In this document: positions 14,534 to 22,501 of the stretch, piece after piece
How positions within the stretch are numbered: position 1 is the first letter of the stretch
Layout: each line of letters starts with the position of its first letter
DNA from: Phycisphaerales bacterium
GTDB taxonomy: Bacteria; Planctomycetota; Phycisphaerae; Phycisphaerales; UBA1924
Direction of reading: 5' to 3'
Length of the DNA: 33,904 bases
Assembly (NCBI GenBank): GCA_029260475.1
Contig: JAJDDE010000030.1
Coordinates: 1 to 33,904 of the forward strand
Notes under the pieces: model-generated
Seen by the model: only the letters and a program-made list of their open reading frames with translations
Database searches by the model: none
Told to the model about the DNA's origin: nothing
Made by a program: the position numbers and the translations under genes

Positions 14534-16360
14534 ATGTGCGGGATCGTGGCGTATCTGGGCGAACAGCCCGCCTTGCCCATTCTCATCGAGGGGCTCAAGC
14601 GACTCGAATACCGCGGCTACGACTCCGCGGGCGTCGCCCTGCTCAACGGCGGGCTCAAGGTCGTGAAGTCCGTCGGGCGCGTCTCCGTGCTCGAGGAGAA
14701 GCTCAAGCAGACGCCCGACCTCTGCGGCACCGTCGGCATCGCCCACACCCGCTGGGCGACCCACGGCAGCGTTACCGAGCTCAACGCCCACCCCCACTCG
14801 GACGACCAGCACCGCTTCGTGCTCGTCCACAACGGCATCATCGAGAACTACTCCACGCTCAAGAAGGTCCTCGAAGAGCGCGGGCGCGTCTTTGAGACCG
14901 AGACGGACACCGAGGTGCTGGTCACGCTCATCGCCGAGCTCTACGAGGGCGACCTCGAGAAGGCGGTGCAGGCCGCCGCTCGCGAGGTCACCGGCGCGTA
15001 CGCCATCGTCTGCTGCTGCGCCGACGAGCCGGGCGTACTCGTCGCGGCCCGCAAGGGCTCGCCGCTGATGGTCGGCATCGGCGCCGACGAGTTCGTCGTC
15101 GCGTCGGACCCCTCCGCGATCGTCGCGCACACCAGCCGCGCCTTCGCGCTGGACGACTACAACGTCTGCCGCATCGACAAGACGGGCTTCCGCACCTCGA
15201 CGATCGACAACCACGAGGTCTCGCCCAAGGTGATGGAACTGGAGCTCGAGCTCGAAGAGACCGAACTCGGCGGTTTCGACCACTACATGCAGAAGGAGAT
15301 CTTCGAGCAGCCGCGGGTGATCCGGAACACGCTGCGCGGGCGTCTGGACCACAAGGAAGGGCGCATCGTCCTGGGCGGTCTGACGGAGATCTCGAAGGAA
15401 CTCGTCAAGGCCCGCCGTTTCATCCTCACGGCGCAGGGCACCGCCCTGCACAGCGCGATGATCGGCGAGTACCTGCTCGAGGACCTCGCCAAGGTGCCCG
15501 CGGAGTGCGAGTACGCCAGCGAGTTCCGCTACCGCAACCCGATCATCGAAGAGAACACCATCGTCATCGCGGTCAGCCAGTCCGGCGAGACCGCCGACAC
15601 GCTCAGCGCGCTGCACGAGGCCCGCGACCGCGGCGCCACCTCGCTGGGCGTGGTGAACGTCGTCGGCTCGAGCATCACACGCGACACGGACGCGGGCGTG
15701 TACCTGCGCGTCGGCCCCGAGATCGGCGTGGCCTCCACCAAGGCCTTCTTGGGCCAGGTCGCGGTGCTCACGATGATCGCGATCCACACCGGGCGCCGGC
15801 GGTTCATGTCGCCCGACGAGTGCGCGACGCTGCTGCGCGAGCTCGACCAGATCCCCGACAAGATCGAGCGCATCCTGCAGACCGCCGAGGCGGTGAAGCG
15901 CGTGACCGAGCAGCACATCCACAAGGAAAACTGGCTCTTCCTGGGGCGCGGGTACAACTACCCCGTCGCGATGGAGGGCGCGCTGAAGCTCAAGGAGATC
16001 AGCTACATCCACGCGGAGGGCATGCCCGCCGCCGAGATGAAGCACGGCCCCATCGCGCTGATCAACGACGGCATGCCCGTCGTCTTTCTCGCCAACCGGG
16101 GCCGCCAGTACGACAAGGTGCTCTCCAACATTGCCGAGACGCGCAGCCGCGGCGGGCACGTCATCGCCGTCGCGACCGAGGGCGATACCCACATCGAGAG
16201 CGTCGCCGACGAGGTGCTGTGGGTGCCCGATTGCCCGGAGCCGCTCTCCCCGCTGCTGACGGTGGTGCCGCTGCAGCTGATGGCGTACTACGCCGCGGTC
16301 GCGCGCGGGCACGACGTGGACAAACCCCGCAACCTCGCCAAGAGCGTGACCGTGGAGTGA
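14534..16360 (+). CDS. glmS: Glucosamine-6-phosphate synthase (isomerizing)
   Basis: The enzyme makes glucosamine-6-phosphate from fructose-6-phosphate and glutamine, the first step to UDP-GlcNAc for peptidoglycan and LPS. The start is fixed by MCGIVAYLGE: Cys2 becomes the N-terminal nucleophile of the glutaminase domain after Met removal, and GGAGG lies 8 nt upstream. HTRWATHG (71-78) and HNGIIENY (99-106) complete the glutaminase site. Two SIS domains follow (AVSQSGETADT in the first) and the protein ends with the usual DKPRNLAKSVTVE. At 608 aa it is of standard length. No glmS ribozyme is expected or seen in the 170-bp leader. A REP-like hairpin follows the stop. Confidence 0.98.
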   Translation: MCGIVAYLGEQPALPILIEGLKRLEYRGYDSAGVALLNGGLKVVKSVGRVSVLEEKLKQTPDLCGTVGIAHTRWATHGSVTELNAHPHSDDQHRFVLVHNGIIENYSTLKKVLEERGRVFETETDTEVLVTLIAELYEGDLEKAVQAAAREVTGAYAIVCCCADEPGVLVAARKGSPLMVGIGADEFVVASDPSAIVAHTSRAFALDDYNVCRIDKTGFRTSTIDNHEVSPKVMELELELEETELGGFDHYMQKEIFEQPRVIRNTLRGRLDHKEGRIVLGGLTEISKELVKARRFILTAQGTALHSAMIGEYLLEDLAKVPAECEYASEFRYRNPIIEENTIVIAVSQSGETADTLSALHEARDRGATSLGVVNVVGSSITRDTDAGVYLRVGPEIGVASTKAFLGQVAVLTMIAIHTGRRRFMSPDECATLLRELDQIPDKIERILQTAEAVKRVTEQHIHKENWLFLGRGYNYPVAMEGALKLKEISYIHAEGMPAAEMKHGPIALINDGMPVVFLANRGRQYDKVLSNIAETRSRGGHVIAVATEGDTHIESVADEVLWVPDCPEPLSPLLTVVPLQLMAYYAAVARGHDVDKPRNLAKSVTVE

Positions 16361-16369
16361 TGCGCTCAT

Positions 16370-16439
16370 GGTGGGATGGGCTTCCAGCCCGTCCTGCTTC
16401 GTGGACGCTCTGGGGGACGGGCTGGAAGCCCATCCTACC
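16370..16439. repeat. REP-like palindrome between glmS and polX
   Basis: Two perfectly complementary 21-nt arms (16374-16394 and 16415-16435) flank a 20-nt loop; with one G-U pair the stem extends to 16370/16439. The arm core GGGCTTCCAGCC / GGCTGGAAGCCC is a type of sequence met as a dispersed intergenic palindrome in planctomycete and related genomes (from memory). It starts 9 nt after the glmS stop and could also end or stabilise that mRNA. It is the only copy I see in this window. Confidence 0.8.
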
Positions 16440-16456
16440 GACTGGTTTATTCAACC

Positions 16457-16462
16457 TAGGCT
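16457..16462 (+). promoter_or_regulatory. Candidate -10 element (TAGGCT) of polX, leaderless type
   Basis: TAGGCT lies exactly 6 nt before the polX ATG, with no Shine-Dalgarno. A -35 region would fall on the right arm of the REP-like palindrome. The AT-richer GGTTTATTCAACC just upstream supports a promoter here. Confidence 0.4.
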
Positions 16463-16468
16463 GAATGC

Positions 16469-18223
16469 ATGTCCGCCAACTCTGAAATTGCCGAGATCTT
16501 CGACCGCATGGCGAAGATGCTGGAGCTCACCGGGGCCAACCGTTTTCGCGTGAACGCCCACGCGAAGGCGGCGCGCGTGATCCGTGAGCAGACGACCGAC
16601 GTCACCACGCTCGACAAGAAGGAGCTCACGAAGCTCGACGGCATCGGCGACGGGACCGCGGACAAGATCCTCGAGTTCGCCGCCAACGGCGACATCGACG
16701 AGCACGACGAGCTCACCTCGAAAGTGCCCGAGGGCGTGCTGGAGATCCTCGAACTGCCGGGCGTCGGCCCCAAGACCGCCAAGCTGATGTGGGAGGAGAA
16801 GGGCATCACCGATATCGCGGGCCTGATGCGCGCGATCGCTGATGATGCGCTGCTCGACCTCAAGGGGCTGGGCAAGAAGAGCGTCGAGAAGATCGAGAGG
16901 GCCATCGAGTTCCAGGCGAAGGACCAGGGGCGCACGCCCATCGGCAGGGCGATGCCGTTGGCGGAACGGCTGGTCGAGGCGATGCGGGGTGTGACGGGTG
17001 TCGAGCGGGTCGCCTACGCGGGCTCTTTGCGCCGTGGTCAGGAGACGATCGGGGATATCGACATCCTGTGCGTCGCGAAGGACCGCGAGTCGGCGCGCGA
17101 GGCGTTCACGTCGATGCCCGGCGTCAATGAAGTCCTCGCGTCGGGCGAGACCAAGAGCTCCGTGCGCATCGAGCAGGGCAGTCGCCTCATCCAGGCGGAC
17201 CTGCGCCTCGTCGAGGAGGACCACTGGGGTGCGGCGCTCATGTACTTCACGGGCAGCAAGGACCACAACGTCCGACTCCGCGAGATCGCGATCAAGAAGG
17301 GCCTCACGCTCAACGAGTACGGCCTCTTCGAGGACGACGGCACCCACGACACACCCCCCCAATCACGAGGCGTACACCCCGTCGCGTCGATGACCGAATC
17401 GTCCATCTTCGAGGCGCTCGATCGTGCCTTCGTGGTCCCCGAACTGCGCCAGGACCTGGGCGAGACGCAGGAGGGCTGGGAGGCGCCGGACCTGATCGAG
17501 CTGGATGACATCAAAGCCGAGCTCCACGCGCACACCCGCGCCTCGGACGGCTCGATGACCATCGAAGAACTCGCGCAGCGCGCCAAGGGCCGCGGCTTCC
17601 ACACGATCTGCGTCACCGACCACTCCAAGTCCTCGACCATCGCCAACGGTCTCGACGAGGACCGCCTGCGCGCGCACATCGACGCGGTGCGCGAGGCCAA
17701 CCAGAACATGAAAGGCATCACCATCCTCGCGGGCAGCGAGGTGGACATCCTCTCCGACGGCTCGCTGGACTACGACGACGATCTGCTCGCGGCCCTCGAT
17801 ATCGTCGTCGCCTCTCCCCACGCCGCGCTGACGCAGGGACCCAAGGAGGCGAACGCGCGTCTGCTCCGGGCGATCGAGCACTCGCTCGTCCACATCATCG
17901 GCCATCCCTCGGGCCGCCTGATCGCCTCGCGCGAGGGCTTCGAGCTGGACATCAACACGCTCGGTGCCGCTGCCAAGGAGCATGCTGTGGCGCTGGAGGT
18001 GAACGCGAATCCGAAGCGGCTGGACCTGCGCGACAGCCATGTGCGGGCCGCGCTCGCGCAGGGCGCGATGATCGCCATCGACTGCGACGTCCACCGCCCC
18101 AACCACTACGACTTCCTCCGTTACGGCGTCCTCACGGCGCGACGGGGCGGGCTGACGAAGGAGAGGTGTGTGAATGCGTGGTCGCAGGCGGAGTTGGGCG
18201 CGTGGCTGACATCAAAGCGCTGA
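16469..18223 (+). CDS. polX: Family X DNA polymerase with PHP exonuclease domain (PolX)
   Basis: The 584-aa protein is a complete bacterial PolX, an enzyme of gap-filling DNA repair. Helix-hairpin-helix motifs are LDGIGDGTADKI, LPGVGPKTAKLM and LKGLGKKSVEKI (56-142). The polymerase palm has GSLRRG (185-190) and catalytic Asp196, Asp198 and Asp244. The PHP 3'-5' exonuclease domain follows, with metal ligands H353/H355/D360, D384/H385, E424, H451, H479 and D540/H542. The length is normal. The ATG lacks a Shine-Dalgarno and lies 6 nt after TAGGCT, so the mRNA is probably leaderless. It converges with the next gene, with only 3 bp between stops. Confidence 0.95.
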   Translation: MSANSEIAEIFDRMAKMLELTGANRFRVNAHAKAARVIREQTTDVTTLDKKELTKLDGIGDGTADKILEFAANGDIDEHDELTSKVPEGVLEILELPGVGPKTAKLMWEEKGITDIAGLMRAIADDALLDLKGLGKKSVEKIERAIEFQAKDQGRTPIGRAMPLAERLVEAMRGVTGVERVAYAGSLRRGQETIGDIDILCVAKDRESAREAFTSMPGVNEVLASGETKSSVRIEQGSRLIQADLRLVEEDHWGAALMYFTGSKDHNVRLREIAIKKGLTLNEYGLFEDDGTHDTPPQSRGVHPVASMTESSIFEALDRAFVVPELRQDLGETQEGWEAPDLIELDDIKAELHAHTRASDGSMTIEELAQRAKGRGFHTICVTDHSKSSTIANGLDEDRLRAHIDAVREANQNMKGITILAGSEVDILSDGSLDYDDDLLAALDIVVASPHAALTQGPKEANARLLRAIEHSLVHIIGHPSGRLIASREGFELDINTLGAAAKEHAVALEVNANPKRLDLRDSHVRAALAQGAMIAIDCDVHRPNHYDFLRYGVLTARRGGLTKERCVNAWSQAELGAWLTSKR

Positions 18224-18226
18224 ATC

Positions 18227-18739
18227 TCAGTCTCTTTGCATCATTGCCCGCAGGTACTGGGCACTTTGGCGGGTCGCGATCGTGGTTTGGCACAAATACC
18301 AACAGATTGAGTGCAAGAGGAACGAAACTCCCATCACGGTCAACCCCCATAGCGTGAAGCCAAAGCCAAACGCTTGCCCAAATGAGCGGATGAGCTTGTC
18401 CGGATCGTCGTTTATCATCCCGCCAACACCGCTCACAAACAGATAACCGCCGAATAGGAAACCGATGATCGAGATGATCGTAATGACGAACATCGTGATC
18501 TTCGCGGCACGACACACACCGTCAAGCCAAGGGCCGTTGACCCGAGTTGTGCTTGATTGACGATGGTGCCGCTCTTGAGACGGGCAAGCGTCATCCTCGA
18601 CGGAACAACCCATAACGCGCCAGCCTGGATTCTGTTTCATCGCATGCGCCTGGGCGGCGAACTCGTTTGAGGCCTCTACCCTGACGACGCCCTGTTGCAG
18701 TGTGTCTGGCTCACTAATCGTGACGACAAATCGAGGCAT
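18227..18739 (-). CDS. Hypothetical two-TM membrane protein
   Basis: I do not recognise a family. The 170-aa protein has a soluble N-terminal part (MPRFVVTISEPD..., about 1-75) in which VRVEASNEFAAQAHAMKQNPGWRV resembles the start of small bacterial beta-alpha domains. Two hydrophobic helices follow (about 81-103 and 122-148) with a short loop, and then a basic tail. The start is secure: AAGGAG lies 6 nt before the ATG at 18739. Base composition is clearly less GC-rich than in the neighbours, which hints at recent acquisition. It is divergent from the Fur-like gene over 79 bp that hold an inverted repeat, so the regulator may control it (inference). Confidence 0.72.
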   Translation of the reverse strand: MPRFVVTISEPDTLQQGVVRVEASNEFAAQAHAMKQNPGWRVMGCSVEDDACPSQERHHRQSSTTRVNGPWLDGVCRAAKITMFVITIISIIGFLFGGYLFVSGVGGMINDDPDKLIRSFGQAFGFGFTLWGLTVMGVSFLLHSICWYLCQTTIATRQSAQYLRAMMQRD

Positions 18740-18750
18740 GGGAATCTCCT

Positions 18751-18782
18751 TCGTACAAACTAACAGCCGATCGCAAGTACGA
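18751..18782. promoter_or_regulatory. Inverted repeat TCGTAC-N20-GTACGA between divergent genes
   Basis: Exact 6-bp arms have their centres 26 bp apart, in the 79-bp gap between the two-TM gene and the Fur-like gene. The position suits an operator that controls both. It does not resemble a classical Fur box. Short arms may match by chance. Confidence 0.35.
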
Positions 18783-18804
18783 CACGCCTCAGGCCACACC
18801 GACC

Positions 18805-18810
18805 TAGAAT
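18805..18810 (+). promoter_or_regulatory. Candidate -10 element (TAGAAT) of the Fur-like gene, leaderless type
   Basis: TAGAAT differs from TATAAT by one base and ends 8 nt before the ATG, so transcription should begin at or just before the start codon. No Shine-Dalgarno is present. No convincing -35 is visible. Confidence 0.5.
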
Positions 18811-18818
18811 CAATCGCC

Positions 18819-19280
18819 ATGACCTCCCCCCCACCCCCCACGCCCGCTCCCGCGTTCCACATCACCGAGCCGCTCTGCGCCGTCTTCCGGCGGCACCTCA
18901 AGGGGCTCAACCAGAAGTACACGCCCGAGCGGGCGAAGATCCTCGACACGCTCATCGAGGTGGACGACGTCTTCCAGGCCGAGCAGATCCAGTCCACGCT
19001 CCACGAGTCGGGCTACCGCGTCAGCAAGGCGACGATCTACCGCACGATCAAGCTGCTGCAGGATGCAGGGATCATCCAGCAGGTGCTCGTGGACGCCGAG
19101 CAGTCGCACTATGTGCTGGCCTACGGCAAGACGCCGCGAGACCTCCTGGTGAACGCGGACACGGGCGAGATCACGATGATCAACATCCCCGAGCTCGAGG
19201 CGATCCGTGACCGCGTGTGCGCCGAGAAGGGGCTCAAGGCCCAGGGGCACCGGCTGCTGATCTACGCGACGGGGGAGTGA
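18819..19280 (+). CDS. Fur-family transcriptional regulator lacking the usual metal ligands
   Basis: The 153-aa protein has a Fur-type winged helix (about 30-92): YTPERAKILDTLIE, then VSKATIYRTIKLLQDAGII. The dimerisation half keeps the fold pattern (SHYVLAYG, a strand pair, and GHRLLIYATG at the end). The HHDH-type cluster is replaced by TPRDL (105-109), and both CxxC pairs are absent (VNADTG where the first is expected; no Cys at the end). Typical Fur, Zur and PerR proteins sense Fe, Zn or peroxide through these residues, so this one must sense something else or act constitutively. The N terminus is a Pro-rich extension. A secreted protein is encoded 4 bp downstream. Confidence 0.85.
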   Translation: MTSPPPPTPAPAFHITEPLCAVFRRHLKGLNQKYTPERAKILDTLIEVDDVFQAEQIQSTLHESGYRVSKATIYRTIKLLQDAGIIQQVLVDAEQSHYVLAYGKTPRDLLVNADTGEITMINIPELEAIRDRVCAEKGLKAQGHRLLIYATGE

Positions 19281-19284
19281 ACGC

Positions 19285-19734
19285 ATGACATGCACCGAGA
19301 GCCCAAAGTGTCGTACACGTCGTGTCATGCGCACCGTTGCTTTGGCTCTCGTACTGCTTGCATTCCCGGCTACCTGGATCGTCGCTGAGATCGTGAACAG
19401 AGATCGAATCGAGCCGGGACCGGGTGTTATCGATCTCCCCTCGTTCGCTCAGAACATGGGAGCGCCGACCGCCGCTTATGTGCTGACGATCAACGGCCGG
19501 ACGTACACAGAGCTGATCGGGCACCGAGCCTCATTCCCGAGTGTTCCCTCGGGGCCACCCGCGTACGTCTTCGACGACCGAGGCAAGCTGCTCGCGTTCA
19601 CGTTCGATGACGGGGACGACCCGGGGTACCTCGAACGCTGGCGCTCGGGGCAACGTCACAAGATGACGCCGGCCAACGTCACGCAACTACTCGGTGTCCC
19701 ACTCACTGGTCCGGGAGTGGCTTCGGGGCCTTGA
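19285..19734 (+). CDS. Hypothetical secreted or membrane-anchored protein
   Basis: I do not recognise a family. The 149-aa protein has a hydrophobic segment (about 15-36, MRTVALALVLLAFPATWIVAE) that is either a signal peptide or an anchor, followed by a small polar domain. The start at 19285 has GGGGGAG 7 nt upstream; a later ATG at 19327 would give a more standard signal sequence but has no ribosome site. It begins 4 bp after the Fur-like stop, so the two genes almost certainly share a transcript. Its 3' end overlaps the end of the Na/Pi transporter gene on the other strand by 32 bp. Confidence 0.65.
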   Translation: MTCTESPKCRTRRVMRTVALALVLLAFPATWIVAEIVNRDRIEPGPGVIDLPSFAQNMGAPTAAYVLTINGRTYTELIGHRASFPSVPSGPPAYVFDDRGKLLAFTFDDGDDPGYLERWRSGQRHKMTPANVTQLLGVPLTGPGVASGP

Positions 19735-21388
19735 CGCTGTCCGTCGGCTCGCGTTCGCCACGCTCGGGCTTGAGCTCGAGCACGCTGTGCGCCACGCCCG
19801 AGGCGAGGTGGGCGATGTGCTTCAACTCGCCCAGCAGATCGACGTACAGATCCGTCGTCTCGATCGAGGCGCGGTTGCCCTGCTGCAGGCGCGCGTAGTG
19901 CCCGTCGCGGAGGGACAGCTCCTGATCGCGGACGAGCCCCTTCATGCGGAGCAGTTCGTGCGCCAGAGCCCGGTCTTCCTCGGTGAAGGCGGCGCCAGAG
20001 AGTTCGAGCGTGTCGCGGACCAGCTCGAAGACGGACCGGAGTTCCTGCCACTCCTCGTCGCCGAACCACAGCCCGCGCCGTTTGATCTTCTCGATGGCCT
20101 CGCCGATGCGGAGGCTCACGACGTCCGCGATCGTCTCCAGATCGCAGATGTAGCGGAGCTGGAGCAGACGGCGGCGCACGTCGATGTCATCGATGTCGTC
20201 GGTCAGGGCCCGCGTGAGGAAGCTGCGGACGTGCCGCTCGATGCGGTCCACCGTCTCGTCGCGTTGGTACACCTTCTGCATGAGCGCGCTGTCGCGGTGC
20301 TCGAGGGCGACCCAGGCGTCGGTGAGCATCGAGGTGGTAACGCGGACCGCCAGCGCGATCTCGCGCTTGGTCTGCGTGAAGGCCATGCCCGGGTTGTCGG
20401 CCCACCGCTCGTCGATCGGTGCCGGCCGCAGGAGGTCCTCGGCGACGGGGCGCGTGGGGAGCATCTTGTGTACCAACCACTCGACGGGGCGCGCCAGCGC
20501 CAGCGCGAGGAGCAGGCAGGCGAGGTTGAAGAGCGTGTGCGCGATCGCACCGTGCTGGGCAACGGAGCCGGGGAGCCGCTCGACGAGCCCCGCGATGGGT
20601 GAGAGCAGCCCGAGCACCACCGCCGCGCACAGCAGGCGGATCTCCAGCACGCCGATGGAGAACCGCTTGGCCTCCGGGCTGGACCAACCGCTGATGAGCG
20701 CGAGCGTGGTGATCCCGATGTTCGCGCCGATCACCACCTCGAGGATGAGTTGGTCCGAGACGATCGCGCCGTCGCGCAGCGCGAAGCCGATGAAGATCGC
20801 GAGCGTCGCGGTCGAGGACTGCACGAGCGAAGCAACGATGGCGGCGAACACGATCGCGACGATCGGGTACCCCTCGATGATGCGGACGATGTCCTGCAGG
20901 TCCTGCGACTCGCCGAGCTCCGTCGCGAGTCCGCCAACGAAATCAACGCCCATCAGCACGAAGCTGATCGAGAGGATGAGCTGCCCGGCGCCGCGGAGCG
21001 TGCGCGAGCTGGTCCCGAGGAAGAACATGACGCCGAAGAGCACGCCGATGGGCGCGTAGGACGCGATGTCGAGCGCGACGAGGTGCAGCAGCAGCGTGGC
21101 GCCCAGGTACGCGCCGCTGAGCAGCACCACCGCCTTGCGGAGGCCCAGCACGCCGTCACGGACGAGCGAGACGACCAGGAGGCCCTGCGTGCTGGTGCTC
21201 GGCGCGACGACCCCGACACCCACCCCGGTCAGGGCGGTGCGGATGGGCCCGCCGGTGAGGCGGCTGATCCAGAGGGGCAGCTTGGAGCCGACGAGCTTGC
21301 CGAGGCCTTTGCGCAAGAACCGCACACCGAATATGATCAGCGCGACGCCACCGAGCGCATTGAGCAGTGCGAGAAGCAAATGGGTCAT
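19703..21388 (-). CDS. Na+/Pi cotransporter family protein with PhoU-like C terminus
   Basis: The 561-aa protein has about nine hydrophobic helices in residues 1-320 and a helical PhoU-like domain in roughly 330-540 (VRTTSMLTDAWVALE, LRYICDLETIADVVSLRIGE). This is the NptA/YjbB architecture of bacterial Na/Pi-cotransporter II homologues, inner-membrane proteins that move phosphate with sodium. The second inverted repeat carries the normal ASLVQSSTAT motif. In the first repeat the matching QSSS is altered to PSTST (GVVAPSTSTQGLL), which may change ion coupling. AAGG lies 6 nt before the ATG. A TAAGAT on the minus strand at about 21441-21446 is a possible -10. Confidence 0.85.
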   Translation of the reverse strand: MTHLLLALLNALGGVALIIFGVRFLRKGLGKLVGSKLPLWISRLTGGPIRTALTGVGVGVVAPSTSTQGLLVVSLVRDGVLGLRKAVVLLSGAYLGATLLLHLVALDIASYAPIGVLFGVMFFLGTSSRTLRGAGQLILSISFVLMGVDFVGGLATELGESQDLQDIVRIIEGYPIVAIVFAAIVASLVQSSTATLAIFIGFALRDGAIVSDQLILEVVIGANIGITTLALISGWSSPEAKRFSIGVLEIRLLCAAVVLGLLSPIAGLVERLPGSVAQHGAIAHTLFNLACLLLALALARPVEWLVHKMLPTRPVAEDLLRPAPIDERWADNPGMAFTQTKREIALAVRVTTSMLTDAWVALEHRDSALMQKVYQRDETVDRIERHVRSFLTRALTDDIDDIDVRRRLLQLRYICDLETIADVVSLRIGEAIEKIKRRGLWFGDEEWQELRSVFELVRDTLELSGAAFTEEDRALAHELLRMKGLVRDQELSLRDGHYARLQQGNRASIETTDLYVDLLGELKHIAHLASGVAHSVLELKPERGEREPTDSVKAPKPLPDQ

Positions 21389-21923
21389 CCTGGGCCTTGA
21401 GGCGGCCCGGCATGGGACACGTCAGGCCGTGTTCATGCAATCTTAACACATCGGCCCCGCCGGGACAGCGGCTGCAGAATGCGTAAGGCCATGCCCCTAT
21501 GGTGATTGTACCATGATTCACATAGCACGCTGGCTCCAGAGCAGAACCCTCGGGGCACGCCTCAGAGAGACGCGAGGCCGACCGCCCGAGCCCGGCGGCA
21601 TACCCCGTCTACGCCTCACGTGAGGGGTGATTTGGAACCGAATTCCGGCTCCGACCAGTCAGAAACGAAGCCCCTGCGAGTCTCTTCCTGCACCACATCA
21701 CCGGCACGCTCGAAGAGCGGACGGACTACGTCAAGAATTGGTGGCACACTGTCGTGACGACGGATCGGGTGCTCGGCGGTTGGCATCCGGATGTCCCTTG
21801 GAGTGTTACGCGTCTTGGAGTAGGCTCATCGGCGTGAGACGGCAGCGCGACATCCGACCAAGGCGTCCTGATCCGGGTTCTACTCCGCAGCATCCGGGCA
21901 CCCGACTTTCAGAAAGATGAAAA
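21389..21923. other. 535-bp gap with palindromes and a decayed coding fragment
   Basis: No intact gene is visible. It holds ATGGT-N6-ACCAT (21499-21514) upstream of the transporter gene, a 12-bp perfect palindrome CCTCACGTGAGG (21614-21625), and a coding-like remnant at 21679-21837 described separately. Beyond these I see no structure. Confidence 0.5.
21679..21837 (+). pseudogene. Decayed gene fragment (C-terminal ~52 codons)
   Basis: One plus-strand frame reads SLFLHHITGTLEERTDYV, then KNWWHTVVTTDRVLGGWHPD, and stops at 21835-21837. Codons are strongly G/C-ending and the peptide is rich in aromatic and structured residues, as in a real protein. There is no start codon in frame, and a stop lies at 21628-21630. 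I do not recognise the family. It is most likely the 3' remnant of a gene lost when material was inserted or deleted here. Confidence 0.4.
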
Positions 21924-22346
21924 ATGGTAAAGCGTGTTGTTTCACATGTAATCGCGGCTATTGCAGGGGCGATTGCCTTGTTGGCTATCGGGCAAGGGCG
22001 CGGTGTGGCTTCGGAAGAAAATCCAGCCTCACCGATTGAAAGCCTAATGATTGATCGGATCTATTTTGATGCCAAAGCATCCCTCATAGATCCCTACGCC
22101 CTTGTGGTACATCAATACCCGCCTGATTCCACAGCCATCGAGGAGACCATGGCCGCATGGTATGTGCCCAATCGTCTCAAGAATGTTTCAATATATGCAA
22201 TATTAGATGCAGTCGGACCCCTGCCAGTGGTTGGAGCGAAGGACATTGAGCACGCAGCCCTTCCGCTTTTATTTGTATACGACAAAGCGGGACGAGCTAA
22301 AAGCGTGATTATGCGCGGAGGCTCTGAGTTAAAATTTTGTAGATAA
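21924..22346 (+). CDS. Orphan small secreted protein of AT-richer composition
   Basis: I do not recognise a family. The 140-aa protein starts with a clear signal peptide (about 1-28, VIAAIAGAIALLAIG, then GVASEE) and continues with an unassigned domain ending LPLLFVYDKAGRAKSVIMRGGSELKFCR. GC content is near one half by eye, far below the neighbours, and A/T-ending codons are frequent, so it is foreign to this genome's style. The ribosome site is only a weak AGAAAG before the ATG. It lies between a decayed fragment and a truncated integrase, which suggests delivery by a mobile element. A short remnant of a longer gene is also possible. Confidence 0.6.
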   Translation: MVKRVVSHVIAAIAGAIALLAIGQGRGVASEENPASPIESLMIDRIYFDAKASLIDPYALVVHQYPPDSTAIEETMAAWYVPNRLKNVSIYAILDAVGPLPVVGAKDIEHAALPLLFVYDKAGRAKSVIMRGGSELKFCR

Positions 22347-22501
22347 AGTGACGCGAGTAGCGGAACAGCCTGAGAAGTGAACGCCGCCGGCATCCCGTTT
22401 CCGCGAGGCTCTCAATCGGGTTGTCGGCCGTTTAGGTGCTCGTTGTCGTCTGCATTGCCTCCCTCGAGGGGGCCAAGAGCTTGTGCGCCTCTCCAGGGGC
22501 G

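Noticed and set aside
14360-16369. A 669-codon open frame on the minus strand opposite glmS
   Set aside because: glmS is certain over the same bases. The antisense peptide is a low-complexity Val/Asp/Arg/Leu mix.
16368-16553. Small frame through the REP-like palindrome
   Set aside because: The peptide is simply the translated palindrome followed by an out-of-frame reading of polX.
21614-21625. Perfect 12-bp palindrome CCTCACGTGAGG
   Set aside because: Single occurrence in a debris region with no promoter or gene at a sensible distance; listed only as part of the gap.
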